This document shows positions 1 through 8,381 of a stretch of 43,891 bases of DNA, piece after piece (within the stretch, counting starts at the first letter, position 1; every line of letters begins with the position of its first letter). Source of the DNA: Bacillus sp. B1-b2 (GTDB lineage: Bacteria > Bacillota > Bacilli > Bacillales > Cytobacillaceae); contig NZ_WEHU01000034.1 in assembly GCF_009183415.1 (NCBI RefSeq), positions 1-43,891 on the forward strand, given 5' to 3'. The position numbers and the translations under genes were made by a program. A model generated the notes under the pieces. The model was not told where the DNA came from and did no database searches. It worked only from the letters and a program-made list of their open reading frames with translations.

Positions 1-318
1 AGATACATATTCTTTATACTCTTGTGAAAAGTGCTTTCCCATATTTTGAACACGTCCTTTTAAATGATAGTTTTATTATAATAAATTCTCATTTATACGT
101 GTCCACTTTTTAGACTAACTCTAGAAGTAACGAAAATAAGGGAATTTCTACGACTATTTTTCTAAAAGTGGTCTTTTTCATATTCTCTATGGTACGAAGC
201 AGCACACATTATTTCATATCTCTTTCGATTTTCTACTATTTCCCTATTTAAATAGGTGAAGTACATCAAAAAATCCCTCGTTTTCCATTATGATACGTAA
301 GGATTTAACTCTATTTTC

Positions 319-348
319 ACAAAATTGTCCATAGACAATTTTGTTTTT
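319..348 (+). terminator. Rho-independent terminator, plus strand
   Basis: An 11-bp perfect stem (319-329 with 334-344) with a four-base loop runs into five T on the plus strand. It would stop transcription entering from a gene left of the window. Confidence 0.6.
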
Positions 349-357
349 CAACAGTAT

Positions 358-382
358 GAGACCTTCAATATAGGAAGGTCTC
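358..382. terminator. Hairpin behind the formate/nitrite channel gene
   Basis: A 9-bp perfect stem, GAGACCTTC with GAAGGTCTC, lies just past the stop codon of the minus-strand channel gene. It has no good U tract on either side, so it is only a probable terminator or 3' stabilising hairpin. Confidence 0.35.
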
Positions 383-396
383 TATTCATTTAACAA

Positions 397-1188
397 TTAT
401 TTTCCTTCTTCTTCATCTAAGAAAGGCTTGTTCACATAATAATACATAAAGCCCATAAAGCCAACACCACCTACAAGGTTTCCAAGTGTTACTGGAATTA
501 GGTTTCGAATAATAGCTGGAATAGTGACAGCTGGATTTTGGTCTAGTACATAGGAAATAGAAAATGTAACCATGTTAGCAATACTATGTTCATAACCAGA
601 GATAAAGAAACAAAATACTAATAAAACCATAACAGCAATTTTAGCTGTATTTTCTTTCATAGACATAGGGATAAAGAATGCTAAACACACAAGCCAGTTA
701 CACAAAATCCCTCTAAAGAATAGTTCACTTATGGGTGCTTCTAATTTTCCTTCAGCAGCATGAAGTAAGAATTCGTTAACAGAAGGAGATTTAAAAAGAC
801 CAGTTAAAAGAATAAAGATTGCAAAAAAGATTGCTCCAACAATATTGCCTGCATAACTAGTACCCCATACTTTAAAAACATCAGACCACATGATTTTCTT
901 TCTTAGTGCTGCATACGTATAATAAAAAGTATTCCCTGTAAATAAATCTCCTCCACCATAGGCGATAAGAATAATGGCTGCACCGAACACTAAAGCTCCC
1001 ATTGGATAAGCAAAAGGAGAACCAACAGAATAAAAAAAGTTTCCAGTCTTAAAAGCAACAATGACACCAAATCCAATAAACATACTAGCTAAAACTGCAC
1101 GCATAAATAATAGAAATTTACTTTTTTTAAATATCTTCAATTTTTTTAAAGCCAGTTTTTCTACCTCATTAAGTGATGCACCTTCCAT
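397..1188 (-). CDS. Formate/nitrite transporter (FNT) family channel
   Basis: This is a 263-residue membrane protein of the FNT family, which moves formate, nitrite or related small anions across the cytoplasmic membrane. It has about six hydrophobic helices, and the family's glycine-rich and asparagine motifs are visible (GGDLFTGNTFY, GNIVGAIFF, GYEHSIANM, NLVGGVGF). The start is placed at the ATG whose 5' end is 1188 because AAGGAGG lies eight bases upstream. An in-frame ATG ten codons earlier would put that ribosome-binding site inside the gene. A palindrome at 1265-1288 sits about 80 bases upstream and resembles Rex or Fnr sites. B. subtilis ywcJ, an FNT gene, is known to be Rex-controlled, so this may be its counterpart. 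The substrate cannot be decided from sequence. Confidence 0.88.
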   Translation of the reverse strand: MEGASLNEVEKLALKKLKIFKKSKFLLFMRAVLASMFIGFGVIVAFKTGNFFYSVGSPFAYPMGALVFGAAIILIAYGGGDLFTGNTFYYTYAALRKKIMWSDVFKVWGTSYAGNIVGAIFFAIFILLTGLFKSPSVNEFLLHAAEGKLEAPISELFFRGILCNWLVCLAFFIPMSMKENTAKIAVMVLLVFCFFISGYEHSIANMVTFSISYVLDQNPAVTIPAIIRNLIPVTLGNLVGGVGFMGFMYYYVNKPFLDEEEGK

Positions 1189-1578
1189 GAGTAATACCTC
1201 CTTAAACACTACCTTCATGTTTCTAACCCATATTATGAACCTGATTTGTCACGAAATCAATAATATATTGTGAAAATATACACAATATCTAAAAGATTTC
1301 ATATTTTGTTCACGAATCATGGTGTATGTACTCCTCGAAGTAAATAAATAGATATTAAAAAATATGCAAATAATATGCAAGATTTTTCTGAAAATACAGT
1401 TAAATATAAATTGAGCACTATTATAACTCCTTCAAAAAAGCTTGTAGCAGTAAGGGGAAATTAGCATGGAATATTCTGTCGAATATTTCGTGTTATATTT
1501 TCTAACAAATGTATAGACTTTATATTTATTCAATCATAAAATAGAAATAGAGAATATACTTAGGGAGTTGAGAGCTTC
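1189..1578. other. Divergent intergenic region
   Basis: This region lies between the divergent channel and ACT-MFS genes. It holds the AAGGAGG of the channel gene (1197-1203), the palindrome at 1265-1288 and AT-rich sequence. No T-box or other riboswitch was recognised upstream of the ACT-MFS gene. Confidence 0.5.
1265..1288. promoter_or_regulatory. Palindromic operator, Rex- or Fnr-like
   Basis: The arms ATATTGTG and CACAATAT are perfectly inverted around eight A/T-rich bases. The core TTGTGA...ACACAA resembles the Rex site (TTGTGAA-N4-TTCACAA) and also the Crp/Fnr site (TGTGA-N6-TCACA). Position upstream of an FNT gene favours redox or anaerobic control. Which regulator binds is inference. 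Confidence 0.55.
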
Positions 1579-3060
1579 ATGTCATCAGCATATCGAATTT
1601 CCATGCTAGTTAATGATCAGCCAGGAGTTCTGGCTCGAATATCGAATTTATTTGGTTCTCATGATGTGAACATTGAGAGTATAAAAACCAAAAAATATAA
1701 ACAAGAAGAAACAACAAGAATTCAAATAGCAAGTTCTGCTGAAGAAAAGCAGGTAAAAAGTCTAATCATTGGATTACAAGGTTTAATGGATGTTGTAGAG
1801 GTTGATGCTGATACCATACAACGATCTTCATTTCAACAAAGACTGCAACAACGAGCGGATACGATTCAAGTATTACAACAGCAGAAAACATTAAGTAGGA
1901 AAGCCTCTTATTGGTTTGTTGCGTGTAGTTTATTTTTAACCTTATTTGGAACCAATATTCCAGCTTCCTTATATTCACTTTACAGAGTGGAATGGGGACT
2001 AACCTCTGGGATGATTTCTTTAGTGTTTGCCATTTATGCTTTCACTGTTATTCCAGCCATTATTATTGCAGGACAATTATCTGATCAGATTGGGCGAAAA
2101 AAGGTAATAATTCCGGGAATATTTTTCTCTCTTGTTGGAACAGCATGCTTTACCATTGCAAATGGGATAGAGATGCTCCTTATAGGAAGATTGTTTCAAG
2201 GATTATCTGTTGGAATATTAAATGGAGTTGCTGTAGCTGCCTTAACGGAGCTAGATGATAGAAGGAACACAAAGAAAACAGCCTTAATTTGTGCGCTTGC
2301 TGTAACTCTAGGCAATGCTCTTGGTCCGATTCTTTCTGGATTATTAGGAGATTTTGCTCCAATTCCTTTAAGACTTTCTTATTATGTACACTTATTATTA
2401 ATCATTCCGTGCTTCTTCGCATTATTCTTCTTGAATGAAAATATAAGACCAGGCTTAAAACCAGTACAGTTAAAGAAACCATATGTACCAAAAGCAATAG
2501 TAAAGCCGTTTATTGTGGCATCTTTTACTTCTTTTCTTGCATGGTCCATCATCAGTATGTTTATGTCTATTATTCCATCAAACTTATCTAGTTTTACGGA
2601 GTTAAATAGTCTTACTATCTCTGGAATTGTGGTAGCTTTAGGACTTATTGCGGCAGCTGCGAACCAGATTTTATTAAAGCAGCTCTCTTTAAAGAAGCTG
2701 ATGACAGTGGGATATGTTTTTCTAGCTTTAGGACTTTTCTTATTAGTTATTACAATTTATGCACAATCTTTAACACTGTTATTACTTTCTGCTGTTTTGA
2801 TAGGAGCAGGTAATGGCCCAGCATATGCAGGTAGCTTAGCATTAGTAAACGAAGTGGCTCCAACTCAAATGAAAGGCAATATTGTTTCTTTCTTTTTTGT
2901 GATTACTTATTTAGGTGTAAGTCTACCTGTGATTGGGCTTGGGTTTATTACACAAACCATTGGGGTTGCAGGAGCTGTAACAGGGTATGCTATAATGATG
3001 GGGATTTTTATTGTGATTGTATCAGGATTTGCTTGGAAGGAAAGAAAATCTATTTTTTAA
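1579..3060 (+). CDS. ACT domain fused to an MFS transporter
   Basis: This is a 493-residue protein. Residues 1-80 form an ACT domain like that of acetolactate synthase regulatory subunits (NDQPGVLARISNLFGSHDVNIESI), a fold that binds amino acids as allosteric effectors. A short charged linker follows (about 81-108). From about 110 on there are 12 hydrophobic segments of a major facilitator transporter, with a motif A-like loop GQLSDQIGRKK near 165-175 and GNGPAYAGSLALVNE in the second half. The start ATG follows AGGGAG. No enzyme gene of branched-chain amino acid synthesis is adjacent. The fusion suggests a carrier, probably an exporter, whose activity is gated by a cytoplasmic amino acid. 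Both the substrate and the gating are inference. Confidence 0.85.
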   Translation: MSSAYRISMLVNDQPGVLARISNLFGSHDVNIESIKTKKYKQEETTRIQIASSAEEKQVKSLIIGLQGLMDVVEVDADTIQRSSFQQRLQQRADTIQVLQQQKTLSRKASYWFVACSLFLTLFGTNIPASLYSLYRVEWGLTSGMISLVFAIYAFTVIPAIIIAGQLSDQIGRKKVIIPGIFFSLVGTACFTIANGIEMLLIGRLFQGLSVGILNGVAVAALTELDDRRNTKKTALICALAVTLGNALGPILSGLLGDFAPIPLRLSYYVHLLLIIPCFFALFFLNENIRPGLKPVQLKKPYVPKAIVKPFIVASFTSFLAWSIISMFMSIIPSNLSSFTELNSLTISGIVVALGLIAAAANQILLKQLSLKKLMTVGYVFLALGLFLLVITIYAQSLTLLLLSAVLIGAGNGPAYAGSLALVNEVAPTQMKGNIVSFFFVITYLGVSLPVIGLGFITQTIGVAGAVTGYAIMMGIFIVIVSGFAWKERKSIF

Positions 3061-3074
3061 TAAGTTAATTAGTG

Positions 3075-3105
3075 AGTCAGTATCTCTAAAGATGCTGACT
3101 TTTTT
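3075..3105 (+). terminator. Terminator of the ACT-MFS gene
   Basis: An 11-bp stem (3075-3085 with 3090-3100, one G-T pair) runs into T6, fifteen bases past the stop codon. Confidence 0.75.
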
Positions 3106-3278
3106 AAAATTATTTTGTATAATAGTCATAATTATAAGAACATTTCATAAACTGAATATCGTGAGGTTAAGAGAAAAAAAGATATAAAGAAATTTGTCGA
3201 AAATAGTTGCTTTTTTACGAATGTGAATATATAATAAAAAACGTGTTAAAGATACTTTAAGAAATTGTTAAGAAATAT

Positions 3279-3352
3279 GCGGGTGTAGTTTAATGGTAAA
3301 ACCTCAGCCTTCCAAGCTGATGTCGTGGGTTCGATTCCCATCACCCGCTCCA
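3279..3352 (+). tRNA. tRNA-Gly (anticodon UCC)
   Basis: The 74-base cloverleaf has acceptor arms GCGGGTG and CACCCGC, a D-arm, anticodon stem TCAGC/GCTGA with loop CTTCCAA (anticodon TCC at 3311-3313), T-loop GGTTCGATTCC and an encoded CCA end at 3350-3352. It reads GGA and GGG glycine codons. It stands alone here, followed by two terminators. Confidence 0.97.
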
Positions 3353-3364
3353 TACATAAGTCAC

Positions 3365-3409
3365 AACGCAGTGTTTCGTATCACTTAGAAGAACGAAGCA
3401 TTGCGTTTT
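3365..3409 (+). terminator. Terminator behind tRNA-Gly
   Basis: A 15-bp stem (3365-3379 with 3393-3407, two G-T pairs) is followed by a short T run, 13 bases after the tRNA CCA end. Confidence 0.6.
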
Positions 3410-3420
3410 ATATTTTACGA

Positions 3421-3450
3421 AAAAAACATGGAGATGTCTCCATGTTTTTT
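3421..3450. terminator. Bidirectional terminator
   Basis: A perfect 14-bp stem with a two-base loop (3421-3434 with 3437-3450) has A6 on one side and T6 on the other, so it can act on both strands. Confidence 0.65.
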
Positions 3451-3524
3451 TATTTATAAATATAAATCTTCCTCTAATGCTAAAATAATTTTGGTTCACC
3501 ATTAAATCCGCAGTAATCTGCAAA

Positions 3525-3660
3525 AATAACCGGAGATTTCCGGTTAAATGTAGATAATCTCTTACTTATAAGGGAAATAAGCGGAGTTTTCCGGCTAAGT
3601 AAGGAAAAATACTCCGATTTCATGTGTTTTAAGGAAATAGGCGGAAATCCTCCGTCTATT
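3525..3660. repeat. Cluster of CGGA...TCCG palindromic repeats
   Basis: At least three related units of the form AATA-CGGA-(A/T-rich)-TCCG-NTA are visible, near 3527-3548, 3575-3598 and 3630-3656, with a degenerate one near 3605-3620. The first is a clean inverted repeat, AACCGG and CCGGTT around six bases. They lie outside genes and look like a dispersed intergenic repeat family. Confidence 0.5.
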
Positions 3661-3752
3661 GTAGATGTTTTTCATGTTAGTAACGAAAATAAGAGGATTT
3701 CTGCGACTATTTATCTGATCAGGTGCTTCACAGTAGCAAAAAAACATGGTAC

Positions 3753-4418
3753 CTATTCCACAATAGAAAATCTTGCCTCCCCACCATGAATTTGTACAAA
3801 CATATTTTTTAAGGATTCTACCATCTTTTCTGCGGTGTCCTTAGAAATAGATGGTTGCAGATAAACAGTTTGAATAGCGGCATTTGTTGTCAACTGAACA
3901 GGTGCTCTATCCGAATCTACAAATGGACTTCCAAAAGGGCCTTTTACATCCTCTGAAATGATTAAATGTTCAAGGGAATTACTGCGACCATTTAGACCAT
4001 TATAATACTCATCTGCTTCTCCAATGCGAATGTTTATTTTTCCTTCAAGCTGACTAGAATCATAAGAACCGATCGGAATACCATATTGTAGGGAAAAGAA
4101 ATTATTTAAATCTATACTACTATTAATTGGCTGTAAGTAATTTTGTTTTTTTACTCTTCTAAACAATGCTTCGGCAGAATGACGATAGCGATTAGGATCC
4201 TTTCCTGTTTTCTTAAAGATTTCACGCCATTCTTTAATAGAGGCAACATCTGTAACATTTTTTTCTTCTAAGTCAAAGAAAATGGATTCCTGAAATAGCT
4301 GTAGACGCCCTTTTACCATTTGGGGAGAAGTTCCCACTTCTATGCCTTTATATTGGATAAAACCAATTTTAAAATCTGGTATTAACTTTTTTAAATCTTC
4401 TGAGATTGAAATATCCAA
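3753..4418 (-). CDS. B3/B4 tRNA-binding/editing domain protein
   Basis: This 221-residue protein consists mainly of a B3/B4 domain, the fold used for tRNA editing in the beta subunit of phenylalanyl-tRNA synthetase. The characteristic stretch RYRHSAEALFRRV with NYLQPINSSIDLNN is at about residues 75-105, and the end of the domain carries DSDRAPVQLTTNA. Free-standing members are common in Firmicutes and are thought to clear mischarged tRNA or act in related metabolism, but few have been tested. The start is a TTG at 4418 because GGAGGTG lies eight bases upstream. A reading from 4433 would start upstream of that site. It is transcribed alone, divergently from queG. Confidence 0.8.
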   Translation of the reverse strand: MDISISEDLKKLIPDFKIGFIQYKGIEVGTSPQMVKGRLQLFQESIFFDLEEKNVTDVASIKEWREIFKKTGKDPNRYRHSAEALFRRVKKQNYLQPINSSIDLNNFFSLQYGIPIGSYDSSQLEGKINIRIGEADEYYNGLNGRSNSLEHLIISEDVKGPFGSPFVDSDRAPVQLTTNAAIQTVYLQPSISKDTAEKMVESLKNMFVQIHGGEARFSIVE

Positions 4419-4548
4419 TATATTCACCTCCAATATAGACTCTTTTTATGTTATTCTATATTTTAGCGTAAAAATCGTTTAAAACCAATGTTTGTTAAGC
4501 TAAACTAGCATTCATTATGGTCGACTTGAGAGAAAAGGGGGAGACTCC

Positions 4549-5679
4549 ATGAATTATCAACAATTAAAAGAAGATATAATAGCATACAGTAAAACAATAG
4601 GTATTGATAAAATAGGATTTACAACCGCTAGTACATTTGAAGAAATGAAAGTTAGATTAATACAACAGCAAGAATTAAACTATCAATCTGGTTTTGAAGA
4701 AAAAGACATTGAGAAAAGGGTAAATCCCTCCCTCCTGATGGATCAACCTAAGTCTATCATTTCTATTGCCTTAGCTTATCCTTCTAAGATGAAAGATAGA
4801 GTGGTTAGCAAAAAGGGTGCTAGAAGAGGGATTTTCTGCCGAGCATCATGGGGAACAGATTACCATGTAGTATTAAATGATCGTTTGAAGAAGCTTGAAG
4901 AATATATTAAAAATAGAATTCCAGATGCACTTTGTAAATCAATGGTAGACACTGGAGAATTAGTAGATCGTGCGGTTGCCCAACGATCTGGAATTGGTTG
5001 GTCAGGTAAGAACTGTGCCATCATTACTCCTGAATTCGGTTCTTATGTATATTTAGGAGAAATGATTACAAACTTACCTCTTGATCCAGATACACCTATG
5101 GAAGACCAATGTGGTACATGCAATAAATGTATTGAAGTTTGTCCTACAGGAGCATTAATACAGGGTGGACAATTAAATGCTCAAAGATGTATTGCTTTTC
5201 AAACGCAAACAAAGGGCTTTTTAGCAGAGGAATTTAGGGAGAAACTTGGAAATCGTATATACGGTTGTGATACATGTCAAACCATTTGTCCGAAAAATAA
5301 AGGAATGGATTTTCATAATCATCCAGAAATGGAACCAGACCCAGAAATTGCGAAACCGCTATTACAGCCTTTATTATTTATTAGCAATAAAGAGTTTAAA
5401 GAGAAGTATGGATATATTTCTGGTTCTTGGCGCGGGAAAAAGCCTATTCAACGAAATGCTATTATTGCACTTGCTCATTTTAAAGAGGTTGGGGCAGTTG
5501 GTGACTTGATTACTGTTATGCAAAAAGATTCAAGACCAGTTATCCGCGGAACAGCAGCATGGGCACTTGGTAAACTTGGAGGAGAAGACTCTAAAACTGC
5601 ATTAGAGGTAGCTATTAAGAAAGAAGAAGATAATGAAGTATTGCAAGAGATACAAGATGCCTTACAACGTTTAGCTTAA
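4549..5679 (+). CDS. queG: Epoxyqueuosine reductase QueG
   Basis: This 376-residue cobalamin- and iron-sulfur-dependent enzyme carries out the last step of queuosine synthesis, reducing epoxyqueuosine to queuosine in tRNA. The catalytic aspartate of the family is at residue 134 (MVDTGELVDRAVAQ). Two 4Fe-4S clusters are marked by CGTCNKCIEVCP (Cys188, 191, 194, 198) and by Cys214 with CDTCQTICPKN (240, 243, 247). Residues from about 300 on form HEAT-like repeats that bind the tRNA anticodon region. The ATG follows AAAGGGGGAG. The order queG-yhbB-trmL is the same as B. subtilis yhbA-yhbB-cspR. A terminator overlaps the stop codon, so expression is probably largely separate from yhbB. Confidence 0.96.
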   Translation: MNYQQLKEDIIAYSKTIGIDKIGFTTASTFEEMKVRLIQQQELNYQSGFEEKDIEKRVNPSLLMDQPKSIISIALAYPSKMKDRVVSKKGARRGIFCRASWGTDYHVVLNDRLKKLEEYIKNRIPDALCKSMVDTGELVDRAVAQRSGIGWSGKNCAIITPEFGSYVYLGEMITNLPLDPDTPMEDQCGTCNKCIEVCPTGALIQGGQLNAQRCIAFQTQTKGFLAEEFREKLGNRIYGCDTCQTICPKNKGMDFHNHPEMEPDPEIAKPLLQPLLFISNKEFKEKYGYISGSWRGKKPIQRNAIIALAHFKEVGAVGDLITVMQKDSRPVIRGTAAWALGKLGGEDSKTALEVAIKKEEDNEVLQEIQDALQRLA

Positions 5680-5704
5680 GAAGGAATTTTTCCTTCTTTT
5701 TTTT
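5678..5704 (+). terminator. Terminator of queG
   Basis: A perfect 9-bp stem (5678-5686 with 5690-5698) has a three-base loop and T8. It begins inside the queG stop codon. Confidence 0.85.
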
Positions 5705-5755
5705 GTGCAATTATTTCCTTCCATCTCATAGTTATTAAGGAAGGGAGTTGATAAC

Positions 5756-6634
5756 ATGAAACAACAATTAATGGAGATAGTCGAAAAAAGAATACAACAA
5801 TGTGTTTCTAAGGAAAGAACGAGTTCAGTAGATGAGAAAATAGATCGAAAGAAGCAGTTATTTGAAAGAAGAAATGCAGAAATTGTTCATGTAAAAGCCA
5901 AAGGCAATGTTGAAAGCAAAAAACTAATGGAAGAAGAATCTGAGGAGCTCATTTATTGTGTACATCTTCAATATTTTATTAAGCAAGGAGAGCTTTTCTT
6001 TGTAGAGGAAGAGGTAGAAAAGAGGAAAGGGATCTTTTATAAAGGAGTACTTATTGAAGATATCGAACTACAGCCTAATTATTTTGATCGAGATCAAAGT
6101 ATCCCGATAACAGAAGAATTTAGAGATACAAATGAATCCTGGAGTCGCTATAAGTATGATCGAACAAAGGCAGTTCAGTATGCGGAGAAATGGTGGAATA
6201 GCTATAATCCCAAGTATAAGCAGTTTGAAGTGGACTGTACCAACTATATCTCTCAATGTGTCCATGAAGGTGGAGCGCCGATGCGAGGATATCCTAATCG
6301 AAACAAGGGCTGGTGGATGCAAAATAATAATTGGAGTTACAGTTGGTCTGTAGCTAATGCTTTTCCTAGGTATCTAGCCTCTTCAACAGCAGGACTTCGT
6401 GCAAAAGAAGTTAAGACTGCAATGGAATTAAAGCTAGGAGATGTCATTTGTTATGACTTCGAAGGGGATGGAAAGTGGAACCATACTACTATTGTCACAG
6501 GAAAGGATGCTAATGGTGAACCACTTGTTAACGCGCATACTTATAATAGTAGAATGAGGTATTGGGCATATGAAGATTCCACTGCTTATACGCCTAATAT
6601 TAAATATAAATTTTTTACTATTATTGACGGATAA
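5756..6634 (+). CDS. yhbB: YhbB-like amidase-domain protein
   Basis: This 292-residue protein has a charged N-terminal half (1-110) and a C-terminal putative amidase domain (Amidase_6, about 130-290). Likely catalytic residues are Cys161 in DCTNYISQC and His243 in WNHTTIV, as in NlpC/P60-like cysteine peptidases and amidases. Aromatic patches KGWWMQNNNWSYSW and RYWAYEDS are typical of the family. No signal peptide or membrane segment was seen, so location is uncertain. GGGAG precedes the ATG by eight bases. It lies between queG and trmL as in B. subtilis. Cell-wall amidase activity is inferred from the fold only. Confidence 0.87.
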   Translation: MKQQLMEIVEKRIQQCVSKERTSSVDEKIDRKKQLFERRNAEIVHVKAKGNVESKKLMEEESEELIYCVHLQYFIKQGELFFVEEEVEKRKGIFYKGVLIEDIELQPNYFDRDQSIPITEEFRDTNESWSRYKYDRTKAVQYAEKWWNSYNPKYKQFEVDCTNYISQCVHEGGAPMRGYPNRNKGWWMQNNNWSYSWSVANAFPRYLASSTAGLRAKEVKTAMELKLGDVICYDFEGDGKWNHTTIVTGKDANGEPLVNAHTYNSRMRYWAYEDSTAYTPNIKYKFFTIIDG

Positions 6635-6705
6635 AAAGTCTCTTTCGCTTTTTTAACAACCTAGGTGTATAATGATACGGAAGAAATCGTTAGAGGTGAC
6701 TAGAC

Positions 6706-7188
6706 TTGGCAATTCACATTGTATTATATCAACCGCAAATCCCTTCCAACACAGGTAATATCGCAAGAACATGTGCTGGAACAGATACTGTTTTACATTT
6801 AATTAGACCTTTAGGTTTTTCCACTGATGATAAGATGCTTAAACGGGCAGGACTTGATTATTGGGAATTCGTAGATATTCGTTACCATGATTCATTAGAA
6901 GATTTTTTTAGTGCTAATGAAGGTGGAGAGTTCTATTATATTACGAAATTTGGAAAGATTACTTACTCTTCCTTTGATTATAGTGACCCTGAGAAAGACC
7001 ACTATTTTATCTTTGGAAGAGAAACAACTGGTCTTCCAGATGAATTGATTCAAAATAACTTAGACCGTGCATTGCGCATACCAATGACGGATAATATCCG
7101 TTCATTGAATTTATCTAACACGGCAGCTATTCTTGTATACGAAGCATTAAGACAGCAAGACTTTAGTGATTTGAAAAAGCAATATTAA
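6706..7188 (+). CDS. trmL: tRNA (cytidine/uridine-34 2'-O) methyltransferase TrmL
   Basis: This 160-residue SPOUT-family methyltransferase (formerly CspR) methylates the 2'-OH of the wobble base 34 in some leucine tRNAs using S-adenosylmethionine. The family motifs are all present: QIPSNTGNIARTCA near the N terminus, FGRETTGLP at about 103-111, and the trefoil-knot segment IPMTDNIRSLNLSNTAAI near 125-142. The start is a TTG preceded by GAGGTGACT. The gene follows yhbB by 71 bases and has its own hairpin terminator. With queG nearby, two wobble-base modification enzymes share this locus. Confidence 0.95.
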   Translation: MAIHIVLYQPQIPSNTGNIARTCAGTDTVLHLIRPLGFSTDDKMLKRAGLDYWEFVDIRYHDSLEDFFSANEGGEFYYITKFGKITYSSFDYSDPEKDHYFIFGRETTGLPDELIQNNLDRALRIPMTDNIRSLNLSNTAAILVYEALRQQDFSDLKKQY

Positions 7189-7196
7189 GGGTTGGG

Positions 7197-7230
7197 GAGT
7201 ATATTTGTTAAAGAATATACTTCTTTTTTT
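7197..7230 (+). terminator. Terminator of trmL
   Basis: An 8-bp stem (AGTATATT with AATATACT, 7198-7205 with 7214-7221) runs into TTC and T7. Confidence 0.7.
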
Positions 7231-7315
7231 ATGAAAAAAAGCTAATTCTTATGGATTTTTTGTGGATTGGTATATCATAAACATATATTCACTATTCTAA
7301 AGAGGTGCTGTTTAT

Positions 7316-8065
7316 ATGAATCAAACGATAGAAACGATATTAAATCATCGTTCTGTAAGAAAATTTACAGAGCAATCTCTAACACAAGAGCAAATTCATC
7401 AGATAGTAGAGGCTGCGCAAAGTGCGTCAACTTCTAGTTTCATTCAAGCCTATAGCATTATTGGTGTCAGTAATCCAGAGAAAAAGAAGAAATTAGCTGA
7501 ATTAGCTGGGAACCAAAGTTATGTTGAAAATAATGGACATACGTTTGTTTTTTGTGCAGATTTATATCGTCATGAGGTGGCAGCAGAGATGGAAGGAAAG
7601 AACATTTCTGAAACGCTTGAGAGTACGGAGAAATTTATGGTGAGCTTAATTGATGCGGCACTAGCAGCTCAAAATGCATCCATAGCAGCAGAATCCATGG
7701 GTCTTGGAATTTGTTATATAGGTGGAATTCGCAATAATTTAAATGAAGTAAGTGAACTACTAAAAACACCTGATCATGTTATTCCACTATTTGCATTAGT
7801 TGTAGGATATCCAGATCAGCAAACGGATAAGAAACCAAGAGCTCCATTTCACCATATTTATCATGAAGATGAGTATGAGCAGGATAAGGAACAATATAAA
7901 AAAGAGCTTTTAGAATACAATGCGCAAATCTCTGAATATTACAAGGAAAGAACAGCTGGAAAACGTGCTGATACTTGGACTTCTCAAATGGTGGGGATGC
8001 TTGACCAAAAGTCACGTTTATATATGAAGGATTTTGTAACAAAGAAGAAATTTGATTTAAGATAA
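7316..8065 (+). CDS. nfsA: NAD(P)H-dependent flavin reductase, NfsA/NfrA type
   Basis: This 249-residue FMN enzyme belongs to the oxygen-insensitive nitroreductase family; B. subtilis NfrA has the same length. It shows the FMN-phosphate motif HRSVRKFTEQSL at residues 11-22, the AAQNASIAAESMGLGICYIGG stretch typical of group A nitroreductases, and VVGYPDQ. It reduces nitro compounds, quinones or flavin with NAD(P)H in the cytoplasm. AGAGGTG lies eight bases upstream of the ATG. It appears monocistronic; no terminator was seen in the bases just downstream. Assignment to NfrA versus NfsA cannot be made from sequence alone. Confidence 0.9.
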   Translation: MNQTIETILNHRSVRKFTEQSLTQEQIHQIVEAAQSASTSSFIQAYSIIGVSNPEKKKKLAELAGNQSYVENNGHTFVFCADLYRHEVAAEMEGKNISETLESTEKFMVSLIDAALAAQNASIAAESMGLGICYIGGIRNNLNEVSELLKTPDHVIPLFALVVGYPDQQTDKKPRAPFHHIYHEDEYEQDKEQYKKELLEYNAQISEYYKERTAGKRADTWTSQMVGMLDQKSRLYMKDFVTKKKFDLR

Positions 8066-8381
8066 CTTAGAATGTGGTTCTTGGCATATGCTGAGAGCTG
8101 CATTTTTTGTGCGGATTTTGGGAAGGAGATGTCTTGGAATTTTGAGGTTCTAAAGGAAAAGGAAAGAACCACTTGAAGGAATAGAAGTAAAGAAAATGGT
8201 TCTAAGAGGAGAGCAAAGAAACGCTTTTAAATGGGAATGTCTATGAAGTGGTTTATAGAGTAACTTATTAACAACAATAATTAGTTTTTTAATCATTACT
8301 ATAAATATCAAGGAACCATGTACGATTGTGACTGTTTAAGCATGTACCAATTTACTCTTTTTCTTTTACGTATTCATTTTT

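Larger units (their letters stand above)
1..396. other. Intergenic region with no gene seen
   Basis: No supported coding region was found. The stretch holds one copy (about 126-160) of a dispersed sequence that recurs near 3679-3711, a perfect hairpin with a T run at 319-348, and a second 9-bp hairpin at 358-382 next to the end of the formate/nitrite channel gene. Confidence 0.6.
3353..3752. other. Gene-free stretch with two terminators and short palindromic repeats
   Basis: No gene was seen. The stretch contains the tRNA terminator, a second perfect terminator-type hairpin at 3421-3450, then a cluster of related CGGA...TCCG repeats (3525-3660) and a copy of the dispersed sequence also present near 126-160. 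Confidence 0.55.
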
